A stretch of 57,332 nucleotides of DNA, taken from positions 1-57,332 of the forward strand of contig JAFVZY010000004.1 of the NCBI GenBank assembly GCA_017507885.1, given 5' to 3'. The DNA comes from Candidatus Methanomethylophilaceae archaeon (GTDB lineage Archaea; Thermoplasmatota; Thermoplasmata; Methanomassiliicoccales; Methanomethylophilaceae). Position numbers and translations under genes: made by a program. The notes under the pieces are model-generated. The model ran no database searches and had not been told where the DNA came from. It saw nothing but the letters and a program-made list of their open reading frames with translations. This document shows, in pieces, positions 16,847 to 24,694 of the stretch (the stretch's first letter is position 1; every line of letters begins with the position of its first letter).

Positions 16847-18850
16847 TCACGGTACGATCACGCTGACGACATCCACGTTCGCGTATCCCTGCGGTACATC
16901 GCCTATGTCGAATCCGGTGGATGTGGTCTCGCAGTAGTAGAATCTCTTCCCGTTAACGTTGACGTATCCGGATCCGTCGGGTGCGTCCACAGCGACGATG
17001 CATGCCATGTGTCCTGGCATGATCAACATGCCCGATTCGAAACCGAGGGCCCTCAGCAACGTGGCGCACAGGATCGCTGTATCCTCGCAATCCCCTCCGC
17101 CGTCGTAAAGCGTTTCCAGCGGGAATTTCCAATACTCCTCGTGACCCATGTAGATGTCGTCGGATTGGTATTCCACCCCTTGGACGAAGTCCAGTACCAG
17201 TTCTGCGAGTTCCGTGTCGCTCAGAGCCATGGAATCCGCACGATTCCGGAGGTGGTCCGCAAGTGCCCGTACATAGGGGTCGTCCACGGTCGCAAATGTG
17301 ACATCCCTGGCATGGCCCCCTTCGATGTCCTGCACTCTCAGATCCACGGTGTATGCGTCCCTGTATTCCGCGACATCGTCGTATTCCACGTACATGGTAT
17401 GCGTCATGGGGACGGAACCATCGTATGTCCAGGTGAGGTTCACCTCGACCAGTCCTCCGACGACCACATCCCAGAGGATGTTTCCTCCGTCCGTCCTGGC
17501 CAACAGGACGTATTCCCCAGCCCTGTCGAATGTCAACGTCCCGTTCGATGTTCCGAATCCTTCGACCCTTCCACCGTCGGTGTCTGCGAGGATCCATTCC
17601 GTCACGGGTTCTTCCGTGAATGGGGTCGTTCCTGCGACTCCTTTTTCGAATCTTAGGTTCTGTGCCCCTCCGCATCTCGCGTACACGACCGAATCCTCCG
17701 CCAGAACCGTGACGGAGTGGGCACGGTCCCTGGACAGGAGTGCACCGGATGAGTCGTACCATCCCTCGAACCCGTCACCCGATGCGACGAGGGTCACCGT
17801 ATCCCCCGTGCTGTATGTCCCTTCCCCGGATATCGTCAGACCATCCTGGGCATATGCCACGACCTCGCGCCCCGTCTCGATTTCGAATTGGAATCCCCTG
17901 ACGAACGTGTAGGTTATGTTCTGTTGCGAGAACAGTCCACCGTTGATGTATTGGGCCTTGTACAGTGTACCGTCCTCCCCGATCCACTGGTATTCCCTGG
18001 CGAACGAGTTGCGATGCGTGGCGAGATAGACATGACAGGCCCTTTCCCCGTCGACGGTGACTATGGTCTCCATGGTCTGGTACGACCACGTCACATCGTC
18101 GTCCTCCCCCGTCCACGAACTCCCGCTCTCCTCCACGGTTTCGGACTGCCTTCCGAGGGTGTATATCAGGGTGGTGTCGGTGGTGTACAGGTATCTGCCT
18201 GCGGTCCAATCGTACGCTATGTACGAGTTTGTCATGGTGCCGGTGACGGTGTATACGAGCCCCCAACCCTCGGATATCGTTCCGTTTATGCTCATTTCGA
18301 ATCCGGTGCCAACGATTCCGTCCGTCCATCCAGCATACAGGGTGATGGCACCCGTCATGTCCCCCGTCACCACGTTGCATGGTTGGGTGAGCCCCTCGTC
18401 GAGGAACCATCCGATGAAATCCATGCCGTTTCTGGTGGGACTCAGGAGAACGGTTTCGGACCCTTCCGTGTATTGGGAGGGGTTCAGAGGGTTGTTGGCC
18501 CCTCCGTTCAGGACGTAGTTTATCGAGAATTGTTCCCTGACGACCTCCCATCCCGCATGCAGGGTCAGATGTCCCCTGGTGTCCGCCGTCACGGCAGTGA
18601 ACCTGTCCGTGGCATCCCCGTCCAGATACCAGCCTGTGAACGTCATCCCGTCCTTCGATGCATCAGCCAGTGTGAATTCGTCTCCGGAGGTGTACGACAC
18701 CGGGTTGGAAGGGTCGTTGGTCCCTCCGTTCAGGACGTATTCTATGCGGAACGTCTCGGGTCCCCCGTCCTTCATGGCGATGACGCCCATGCCTGCGATG
18801 CACAGAAGGGAGATTGCGACAGCGACGACGATGAGCGGGACCCTGTTCAA
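16847..18850 (-). CDS. Exported protein with InlB-type B repeats and a transglutaminase-like domain
   Basis: 667 residues from a TTG at 18850, chosen because GAGGTGAT at 18855-18862 is a strong ribosome site and because the frame upstream looks non-coding. A signal anchor covers residues 3-25. Two Listeria-Bacteroides B repeats follow (about 32-90 and 98-160; EYVLNGGTNDPSNP..., INYVLNGGANNPLNP..., each ending in a FTGWYLDG/TLHAGW pattern). The C-terminus is a transglutaminase-like domain with candidate catalytic Cys588 (GGDCEDTA), His614 (PGHMACIV) and Glu641 (YYCETT). It is likely a cell-surface enzyme, either a protease or a crosslinker; which cannot be decided from sequence. Confidence 0.82.
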   Translation of the reverse strand: MNRVPLIVVAVAISLLCIAGMGVIAMKDGGPETFRIEYVLNGGTNDPSNPVSYTSGDEFTLADASKDGMTFTGWYLDGDATDRFTAVTADTRGHLTLHAGWEVVREQFSINYVLNGGANNPLNPSQYTEGSETVLLSPTRNGMDFIGWFLDEGLTQPCNVVTGDMTGAITLYAGWTDGIVGTGFEMSINGTISEGWGLVYTVTGTMTNSYIAYDWTAGRYLYTTDTTLIYTLGRQSETVEESGSSWTGEDDDVTWSYQTMETIVTVDGERACHVYLATHRNSFAREYQWIGEDGTLYKAQYINGGLFSQQNITYTFVRGFQFEIETGREVVAYAQDGLTISGEGTYSTGDTVTLVASGDGFEGWYDSSGALLSRDRAHSVTVLAEDSVVYARCGGAQNLRFEKGVAGTTPFTEEPVTEWILADTDGGRVEGFGTSNGTLTFDRAGEYVLLARTDGGNILWDVVVGGLVEVNLTWTYDGSVPMTHTMYVEYDDVAEYRDAYTVDLRVQDIEGGHARDVTFATVDDPYVRALADHLRNRADSMALSDTELAELVLDFVQGVEYQSDDIYMGHEEYWKFPLETLYDGGGDCEDTAILCATLLRALGFESGMLIMPGHMACIVAVDAPDGSGYVNVNGKRFYYCETTSTGFDIGDVPQGYANVDVVSVIVP

Positions 18851-18959
18851 AACATCACCTCGATTCCTTTTTCCAAGAATCGTCGATATGGGAACCCGCG
18901 TGTCGGTATACTTCGTTTTCGATGGATGGTCGGGTTCAATGGGATCGGGTGGGACGGAC

Positions 18960-18977
18960 GCGACCGATGCCGGTCGC
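18960..18977. other. Perfect hairpin between the HdrD-like and transglutaminase-like genes
   Basis: GCGACCG-ATGC-CGGTCGC, seven base pairs, 43 bases past the stop of the HdrD-like gene. There is no T run on the minus strand, so it is either a weak terminator or a processing site. A TATA-like GTATAC (about 18907-18912) in the same gap could serve the transglutaminase-like gene. Confidence 0.35.
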
Positions 18978-19019
18978 AGTGCAGGACACATGCACCCGTC
19001 CCTTTGATGGTTTTCTTCT

Positions 19020-19997
19020 TCAGTTCCGCGGTTTGATCCTGTGGTATGCCAGTGTGGCGTCGTCGCCTGTGGCCATCGCAACGAGTTCGGCGATGTGCAG
19101 GACCGGGATTCCGTCCTCGTGGGAGTCGTACTTGGAGAAGCACATGGGGCATGCGGTGATTATGAAGTCCGCTCCCCTGCATTCATCCATCCTTTCCTCC
19201 ATGAGTTCCTCAGACACCCTGGCGTTCTTTCCGCAGCATCCCGAATCGTTCCCGATGTTGGTGCAACCCATGACGGTCACAATTTCCGCCAGCTCCTTCT
19301 TCAGCATTCTGGCGGAGCACCCGGGCTGCAATGCGACCCTGGGTCCGCCGTTTTCGAATCTGGGCAGGGAATCCTTGTGTGCATGGAGGAACGTTATGAT
19401 GTGGTCGTTGTCCACACTGACCTCCTGGAGTTCGGAAGAACATCCTGCACACAGGGTGACGATGTCTTTTCCGCCGGCACTCGCACCGATCGACGTCCTC
19501 ACATCCCTCCGTTCGAAGGAGTTCATATCCCTGAAGGGAATCGGATGGGTGCAGCATCTGGTGTCCGGAATCTCCGAACATCTGACGCCAATGGCGTTCA
19601 GTGCGACGGATGCCGCATACTCCAGGAACGGGTACTTCGACCTCACGATGCAACCCGGCATCACGTACGCGTCGTCTCCGGTCCATTTCGGCTCCAATTC
19701 CGTCCTGGATGGGCAATCCCTCATCTCCAGGGCTGATCCGGTCTCGTGGAACGACTGCGGGACATGGAGTTCCCTGGCAAGGCAGATGAGGTCCTGCATG
19801 ACCCTGAACGGGTCGCTCCTCCTGCATACCTGGGAGCACAGTCCGCAGCTGATGCATTCGAGTATCTCGGTCTCCCCGCCTGTCATGGCCTCCATGGGGT
19901 CGCATCCGTCGTGTTCCATGGACGGGCAGATGCGGGAGCACTTTCCACATGCGATGCATCTCTGAAGAAGACTGTCTATCTCGTTCTGTATTTCCAT
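19020..19997 (-). CDS. HdrD-like iron-sulfur protein (ferredoxin domain fused to two CCG domains)
   Basis: 325 residues. An N-terminal 2x[4Fe-4S] module has CIACGKCSRICP at about 14-25 and CISCGLCSQVCR at about 48-59. Two CCG domains follow: PGCIVR...RCCTHP...CAGC and PGCSAR...GCCGKN...ACPMC. This is the HdrC-HdrB order found in HdrD, the catalytic subunit that reduces the CoM-S-S-CoB heterodisulfide. It is shorter than typical HdrD (about 400 residues) and has no cytochrome subunit or hdrA nearby, so it may be a paralog with another disulfide or thiol substrate. GAGGT precedes the ATG, and a TATA box (about 20026-20036) lies upstream. Confidence 0.82.
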   Translation of the reverse strand: MEIQNEIDSLLQRCIACGKCSRICPSMEHDGCDPMEAMTGGETEILECISCGLCSQVCRRSDPFRVMQDLICLARELHVPQSFHETGSALEMRDCPSRTELEPKWTGDDAYVMPGCIVRSKYPFLEYAASVALNAIGVRCSEIPDTRCCTHPIPFRDMNSFERRDVRTSIGASAGGKDIVTLCAGCSSELQEVSVDNDHIITFLHAHKDSLPRFENGGPRVALQPGCSARMLKKELAEIVTVMGCTNIGNDSGCCGKNARVSEELMEERMDECRGADFIITACPMCFSKYDSHEDGIPVLHIAELVAMATGDDATLAYHRIKPRN

Positions 19998-20102
19998 GAT
20001 ACCTCGATAGGAAATATGTTCCCGCGGTTATAAAAAACGTGGAGCATGGATGTATGTTCCATGTTCGGAACCGTGCGTCTGCCCCATCGATCCGGTGATG
20101 GT

Positions 20103-20119
20103 GCGGGGGAATCCCCCGC
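20103..20119. other. GC-rich hairpin downstream of the TerC gene
   Basis: GCGGGGG-AAT-CCCCCGC, followed by GGTTTTG on the plus strand only. It lies just past the minus-strand TerC stop, so it may act as a terminator without a T run, but orientation is unclear. Confidence 0.35.
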
Positions 20120-20137
20120 GGTTTTGTGCAATCGAAT

Positions 20138-21061
20138 TCAGGCACTCTTCGCAGCGCCCTTGTCCTTGTGAAGAAGGGATGCGGCGATGGTGACCGCCAG
20201 GATCCCGAGGATCACGCAAAGGGACAGTGCGACCGGCACGTGTATGAAGTCGGCTGCAAGGAGTTTGAACGCCACGAAAAGAAGAATGGCGCCGAGTCCG
20301 TATTTCAGATACTTCAGGGATGCGAGGCCTCCCCTTATGGCGAAGTACAGGGACCTCAGACCGAGGATGGCGAAGATGTTGGATGTGTATACGACGAGCA
20401 TGTCCGTCGATATCGCGAGCACCGCGGGGATTGAATCCAGGGCGAACACGATGTCCGTGAGTTCGATGACGATGATGCACATCAGGAGGGGTGTGGCCAT
20501 CTTGACCCCGTTCTGGATGGTGAAGAGCTTGTCGCCGTCCAGATTCTCGGAGCATCTCATGTGTTTCGACAGGAACACCGCAATCTTGTTGTCCTTCTCC
20601 CCCTCGTCTTTCTTTTCGAATATGGTCTTGAGTGCGAGATACAGAAGCACCACTCCGAACACATACATGATCACGTGGAATCTCTCGAGGAGCTCCACTC
20701 CGGCGTACACGAATATGGCTCTGAACACGACGGCACCTATGATTCCATAGAACAACGCCTTGTGTTGCATCTCGTCGGGAATCTTGAACATCGCGAATAT
20801 GATGATGAACACGAACAGGTTGTCCATGCTCATCGCCTTCTCGATGACATACGATGTCACGTATTCCGTACCCGTCTGCGTCCCGTATTGGATGTACAGG
20901 AACGCTCCGAATGCCAACGCGACACCGATCCACATGGCCGTCTCCCAGAGCGCCCTTTTGGTGGAGATGTGCTTCGAACCGCGGTTGAACACGAAAAGGT
21001 CCAGAACCAGCAGAACGACCACCAGGGCTCCGAAGATTAACCATACAGTCGTATCGTTCAT
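20138..21061 (-). CDS. TerC family integral membrane protein
   Basis: 307 residues with eight or nine membrane spans. Typical TerC motifs are visible: the aspartate-containing span ALVVVLLVLDLFVFNR, the EKAMSMDNLFVF segment (about 73-84) and the second ELTDIVFALDSIPAVLAI copy (about 199-216). The acidic residues in these paired spans are thought to bind Mn2+. The family (Alx/MeeF) exports manganese or supports metal loading of exported proteins. It lies beside a ZIP transporter and a NikR-like regulator, which suggests a metal-homeostasis group. A TATA box at about 21080-21088 fits leaderless transcription. Confidence 0.9.
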   Translation of the reverse strand: MNDTTVWLIFGALVVVLLVLDLFVFNRGSKHISTKRALWETAMWIGVALAFGAFLYIQYGTQTGTEYVTSYVIEKAMSMDNLFVFIIIFAMFKIPDEMQHKALFYGIIGAVVFRAIFVYAGVELLERFHVIMYVFGVVLLYLALKTIFEKKDEGEKDNKIAVFLSKHMRCSENLDGDKLFTIQNGVKMATPLLMCIIVIELTDIVFALDSIPAVLAISTDMLVVYTSNIFAILGLRSLYFAIRGGLASLKYLKYGLGAILLFVAFKLLAADFIHVPVALSLCVILGILAVTIAASLLHKDKGAAKSA

Positions 21062-21092
21062 GCGACCTTGTAACGGTTATGATATAAAAACA

Positions 21093-21118
21093 GGACGGAG
21101 GGATGGTTCCATCCGTCC
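21093..21118 (-). terminator. Terminator of the ZIP transporter gene
   Basis: On the minus strand a GGAC...GTCC outer stem with an inner GGATGG/CCATCC stem is followed by TGTTTTTAT. The T run overlaps the TerC promoter. Confidence 0.65.
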
Positions 21119-21130
21119 AAAGTGGTTTGT

Positions 21131-21892
21131 TCAGTGGCTGTGAGGGAACATGGCCATGACGACCGCGATGATCGCCATGCCCACGATGATCATCGCCAGG
21201 GACTGCCATTTTCTCTCCTTGTCGTGGAACGCCTCGGGGAGAAGGTCGCAGAGGGAGACGTACATGAACGTTCCCGCCGCGAACGCCAGGGGGAGTGCGG
21301 TGTAGTCGCCGATGTGGATCCCGTTGAGCAGCAGCATGAACACGACTCCCGCGATGGGCGTGATGAGGGAGAATCCGAACAGGTACTTCATCGCGGTCCT
21401 CCTGTCCATCTCGGATATCAGCATGCACGAGGACAGGGAGAACAGGACCACGAACTTGTGGATGCACATTCCGATGGTGGCCATCAGCCCGATCTCCTCC
21501 CCGGCCATGAACGTGGCCGCGAGGGCCATGCCGTCGCATGCCGCGTGAACGGACAGTCCGATGAGCGTGGACATGGAGGTGATGTGGTGGTGACAGTGTT
21601 TTCCGGCACCGTTCTCTTTTTTGAGGATCACATTGACCACGAGGATCAGGACGAATCCCGCCATGATGGCGTACATGACGTCGTGTATGTCCATTCCTGT
21701 GTGTTCCGACTGGTGTATCGCCTCGGGTAGTAGCATGATGAACAACAGTCCGATGAATATCCCGGAACTGAGTGACACCAGGAGTCCCGTCTGCGCATGG
21801 CTGAGCTGTCTGATCCTGGGCAGGAGTGCACCCGCCATGGACGCGATCACCAGCACGGCCGCAAAGAGGATGAATGTGGTCGTTGTTTCCAT
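21131..21892 (-). CDS. ZIP family divalent metal transporter
   Basis: 253 residues with about eight spans. The loop between spans III and IV contains the histidine cluster HCHHH at about 98-102. Span IV carries GLSVHAACDGMALA (His and Asp ligands), and span V carries EEIGLMATIGMCIHKF, the ZIP binuclear-site pattern. It probably imports Zn2+, Fe2+, Mn2+ or Ni2+. It is divergent from a NikR-like gene with a candidate operator between, so metal-dependent repression is likely (inference). Confidence 0.9.
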   Translation of the reverse strand: METTTTFILFAAVLVIASMAGALLPRIRQLSHAQTGLLVSLSSGIFIGLLFIMLLPEAIHQSEHTGMDIHDVMYAIMAGFVLILVVNVILKKENGAGKHCHHHITSMSTLIGLSVHAACDGMALAATFMAGEEIGLMATIGMCIHKFVVLFSLSSCMLISEMDRRTAMKYLFGFSLITPIAGVVFMLLLNGIHIGDYTALPLAFAAGTFMYVSLCDLLPEAFHDKERKWQSLAMIIVGMAIIAVVMAMFPHSH

Positions 21893-21910
21893 GCACCCTC
21901 CGTGGATTAT

Positions 21911-21948
21911 TGATTATTAAAGGATTGCTGGGTTGTTATTAAGAATCA
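21911..21948. promoter_or_regulatory. Candidate operator between the ZIP and NikR-like genes
   Basis: Inverted repeat TGATTATTAA (21911-21920) and TTAAGAATCA (21939-21948), nine of ten positions matching, separated by 18 bases. The left arm overlaps the TATA-like TTTAATAAT of the ZIP promoter on the minus strand. The layout of two half-sites about two helical turns apart resembles that of NikR operators. Confidence 0.45.
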
Positions 21949-21983
21949 TCAACACATGAGCCTGCAATTAATAAGGTGGAAGA

Positions 21984-22367
21984 ATGGGCATAGTGAGCAT
22001 ATCCCTGAACGACGAGAATATGAATGCATTGGACCGCATCCAGAAGACATACAGGTTGACGGGAAGGTCCGAAGCCGTTAGGGCCGCCATCAATGCCGCC
22101 CTTTCGGACATACGTGAGTTGGAGGGCATGGACGGCATGCTGGAGGGCGTGCTGGTCATAGTCCGCGGAAACCACGACGACCCGTGGATGATACGTCTTC
22201 AGGCGAAGTACGAGTCCGTGATCAAGACGCAACTCCATTCCCATCTTCAGAATCGCAAGTGCCTGGAGGTGATGGTCATCTCATGCATGTCGGAGGAGTT
22301 GACCGAACTTCTAAGGGACATACGTTCCGAAGGCAAGGCGGATTACGTGAAGTTCGTACGCGGGTGA
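21984..22367 (+). CDS. NikR-like metal-responsive ribbon-helix-helix regulator
   Basis: 127 residues: an N-terminal ribbon-helix-helix DNA-binding domain (VSISLNDENMNALDRIQKTYRLTGRSEAVRAAI, about 4-36) and a C-terminal ACT-like metal-sensing domain. Ligand positions equal to E. coli NikR His87, His89 and Cys95 are present as His85, His87 and Cys93 (LHSHLQNRKCLEV). The fourth ligand (His76) appears to be Ala74, so metal choice may differ from classic nickel sensing. AAGGTGG precedes the ATG. It is divergent from the ZIP transporter and likely controls it and itself. Confidence 0.82.
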   Translation: MGIVSISLNDENMNALDRIQKTYRLTGRSEAVRAAINAALSDIRELEGMDGMLEGVLVIVRGNHDDPWMIRLQAKYESVIKTQLHSHLQNRKCLEVMVISCMSEELTELLRDIRSEGKADYVKFVRG

Positions 22368-22448
22368 TTTCCCATCGTGCATGTGTTAGACGGATGCGGG
22401 CGGTGCATCCGCATCCGATGCATGTTCGGGCGGCATCTGTCGTGAACA

Positions 22449-22458
22449 TTTTATAATA
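22449..22458 (+). promoter_or_regulatory. TATA box of the disordered-protein gene
   Basis: TTTTATAATA lies 32-41 bases before the ATG at 22490, with AAGGTGG as a ribosome site between them. Confidence 0.5.
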
Positions 22459-22489
22459 ACACCGCATCCGCGTTGCGAAGGTGGATGGG

Positions 22490-24601
22490 ATGAGTGACAA
22501 CTCACGCAACAATCGTGATGGAGTGTCGCCTTTGTTAGACAAGGCGAGGACCTTCATCAAAACACTGGGCAATAGCGTGGGCGAGACAGGGGACAAGTTA
22601 GGGAATCTGGTCGGGTCGGGAGTCAAGACCCCGGGCACGCCCAATCTCCCCCTGGGGGCCCGCGATCCTACCAGTTACGGATTCAAAGCTGCAAACGTCA
22701 ATGACGTGACCATATACGTGACCGATGAGAGCACGGATTCTTTCCTTTACGAGGATGTTGCAGTCTGCAATGAAGCAGAGGTGTGCTACAAGGGTGCGGA
22801 GACTCCTGTGAACGGCATGTTTGAACCGCCCAAACCTGTGAAGGTCGAGATCGGTGGGGGGAAGAAGGCCTCGAGGCACATCTCGACGGCCGATGTCATC
22901 GGTTCCAAGGACAGTCTTCCCGCCAAGAGCAGCACGGTCTCCACCATCCACGAGGAGTACGAGATGCAGGAGGAGACCCCCCAGGTCTTCGTAAGCATCG
23001 CGAGCGATTCCCGTGAGGAGACCCCCCAGGTTCCCGTGGAGGAGTACATCGGGGACGATCCCGCGATCAACGTGATCGAGGATGTGTTGGACATCATGGA
23101 CGTCCCGTCCGGAAACGACACGGCCGTCGTGACGGAGGGTTCCGAACCCGAGGGATTCGATGGCCCCGTGTCGGTCTCCGGAGGCATCGTGGTCGAGACA
23201 CAGTACAAAAACCTGGATGGGACCGTTATAGACGTCATGCCCCGCGTTCCTCAGGAGAAGGTTTCCGAAGAAGGGAAATCGTCCGAACCATTGGCGATCG
23301 CGGAGGTCGAGGCACCCGTTGTCGACCAGGCGTTGCCGGATGAGGTCGCGGACTCCAAGTCGGATTCCGATGCCGTCCATTCCGGAGACATGGTCGTCGA
23401 GGCGCGTGATGCGGAATCCGAGACGGTCTCCGACGGTGGCGTCCCCGTGGATGTTCCGGTTTCGGAAACGACCTCCGAAGAGGTCCATGAGGTCCCCGGG
23501 ACCCAGGAATCCCCGATCGGAGAAACCCCGACGATCTCCAAGGATCAGGATGCGGCAGAATCCCGCGAATCCGGTTCGGACGTCGAGATCCCCCCGGAGG
23601 TTGCGCCCGAGGTGCCTAAGATCGACGTTCGCGATGCACCCGATTCCGAGGAATCCTTCATCGCTCCCAGTTCCGGCGACACCAAGGTGGAGTTCGAGCA
23701 GGGTGGCATCGTCGAGGAGGCCAAGGCCGAATCGACCCGCATCGATGAAACCGTCATCGTCAACCCCGGCATCCCCGCGAGCATATCCATAGACATGCAT
23801 ATGGAGGGTGAGGCCAAGGTGAACCTCGCAGTTACCTCCGATGACGAGTTCAAGACCGTCGAATCCGAACCCGTTCTCACGAACGGTGTGGAGGCGGCTG
23901 TCCCCGCACAGTTCGATGTGGAGGCCGCATCCCCGGTGAAGCCGGTCCCCAGATTCAATCCCCAGGAGCTCGGTCTGCCTGCCATCAACAACGGTGGTTC
24001 GTCCCGTCCCAGATCCAGGTCTGTTTCCAGCGATCCGGTCGTCAAAACCCCTGTCAAGAGGGTTTCCGGAGGTTCTGCGAACGCGCTCAGGAGGAGTTCC
24101 GCCGTTTCGGCGAAGAAGGCCATGGAGAAGAGTGTCGATGCATCTTCTGCAAGACCCGTTCGCGACAGGGCCCCCGCATTCAGGGAGGTTTCCGCATCAC
24201 TCGCGGCCCGTTCCCCGTCCCGTCCCGCGGTCCGTTCGGCAGCCAGGCCCAACGTTTCCCAGGCGGAGATCGAGAAGGCCCGCGAGAAGATGAACAAGCT
24301 GGTCAATCCGGCAAAAACCCGTCCTTCGACCAGGGTCGAGTCACAGCCCGTGGAGAGACTGCGCATAAGGGCGGACCCTTCACGTTCCAAACCTGTCGTA
24401 AAGCAGGACGTCGCACCCGAACCCGAGGTCCCCGTCGCACCCGAACCCGAGGTCCCCGTCGCACCCGTCGTTGAAACGATTCCCGAGATGGAACCCGTTC
24501 AGGTTCAGGATTCCGTTGTCGAGGTGCACCAGTCCTCCGTGACCTTCTCCTTCGGAGAGGCCCCCGTCAAAAACGGTTCCGCCGTCAATTTCCTTTTCTG
24601 A
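22490..24601 (+). CDS. Large disordered acidic protein of unknown function
   Basis: 703 residues from the ATG at 22490, chosen for AAGGTGG (22479-22485) five bases upstream; a GTG at 22481 is possible. There is no signal peptide or membrane span. A short N-terminal amphipathic stretch (LLDKARTFIKTLGNSVGE) is followed by about 450 residues rich in E, D, P, V and S with repeated motifs such as EETPQV and PEVP. A basic Ser/Arg/Ala-rich tail follows (about 500-640), then another acidic PEP repeat. Composition indicates intrinsic disorder with an acidic-to-basic charge switch. It could be a scaffold or a nucleic-acid- or envelope-associated protein, but no family is recognised. Confidence 0.7.
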   Translation: MSDNSRNNRDGVSPLLDKARTFIKTLGNSVGETGDKLGNLVGSGVKTPGTPNLPLGARDPTSYGFKAANVNDVTIYVTDESTDSFLYEDVAVCNEAEVCYKGAETPVNGMFEPPKPVKVEIGGGKKASRHISTADVIGSKDSLPAKSSTVSTIHEEYEMQEETPQVFVSIASDSREETPQVPVEEYIGDDPAINVIEDVLDIMDVPSGNDTAVVTEGSEPEGFDGPVSVSGGIVVETQYKNLDGTVIDVMPRVPQEKVSEEGKSSEPLAIAEVEAPVVDQALPDEVADSKSDSDAVHSGDMVVEARDAESETVSDGGVPVDVPVSETTSEEVHEVPGTQESPIGETPTISKDQDAAESRESGSDVEIPPEVAPEVPKIDVRDAPDSEESFIAPSSGDTKVEFEQGGIVEEAKAESTRIDETVIVNPGIPASISIDMHMEGEAKVNLAVTSDDEFKTVESEPVLTNGVEAAVPAQFDVEAASPVKPVPRFNPQELGLPAINNGGSSRPRSRSVSSDPVVKTPVKRVSGGSANALRRSSAVSAKKAMEKSVDASSARPVRDRAPAFREVSASLAARSPSRPAVRSAARPNVSQAEIEKAREKMNKLVNPAKTRPSTRVESQPVERLRIRADPSRSKPVVKQDVAPEPEVPVAPEPEVPVAPVVETIPEMEPVQVQDSVVEVHQSSVTFSFGEAPVKNGSAVNFLF
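24410..24457 (+). repeat. 24-base tandem repeat in the disordered-protein gene
   Basis: Two perfect 24-base units encoding VAPEPEVP twice, followed by nine bases of a third unit. It is in frame, so copy-number change would alter linker length only. Confidence 0.85.
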
Positions 24602-24610
24602 AACCCCTTC

Positions 24611-24630
24611 GCCCGTCGGTTCCGACGGGC
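24611..24630 (+). terminator. Terminator of the disordered-protein gene
   Basis: GCCCGTCG-GTTC-CGACGGGC stem of eight base pairs, nine bases past the stop, followed by a pyrimidine-rich tail. Confidence 0.7.
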
Positions 24631-24665
24631 CCATCTTCGATTCCTTCTTATGTCTTACGATTACC

Positions 24666-24677
24666 ATTTAAATATAC
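24666..24677 (+). promoter_or_regulatory. TATA box of the cation/proton antiporter gene
   Basis: ATTTAAATATAC, 18-29 bases before the ATG at 24695; a leaderless transcript is likely. Confidence 0.55.
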
Positions 24678-24694
24678 TTGTGCGATAACCGTCC

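Noticed and set aside
16847-19081. 744-codon version of the transglutaminase-like protein
   Set aside because: The extra 77 residues look non-coding and overlap the end of the HdrD-like gene, while TTG 18850 has a strong ribosome site and begins the signal anchor.
20028-21896. 622-codon minus-strand frame
   Set aside because: It is a His/Arg-rich out-of-frame shadow of the TerC and ZIP genes.
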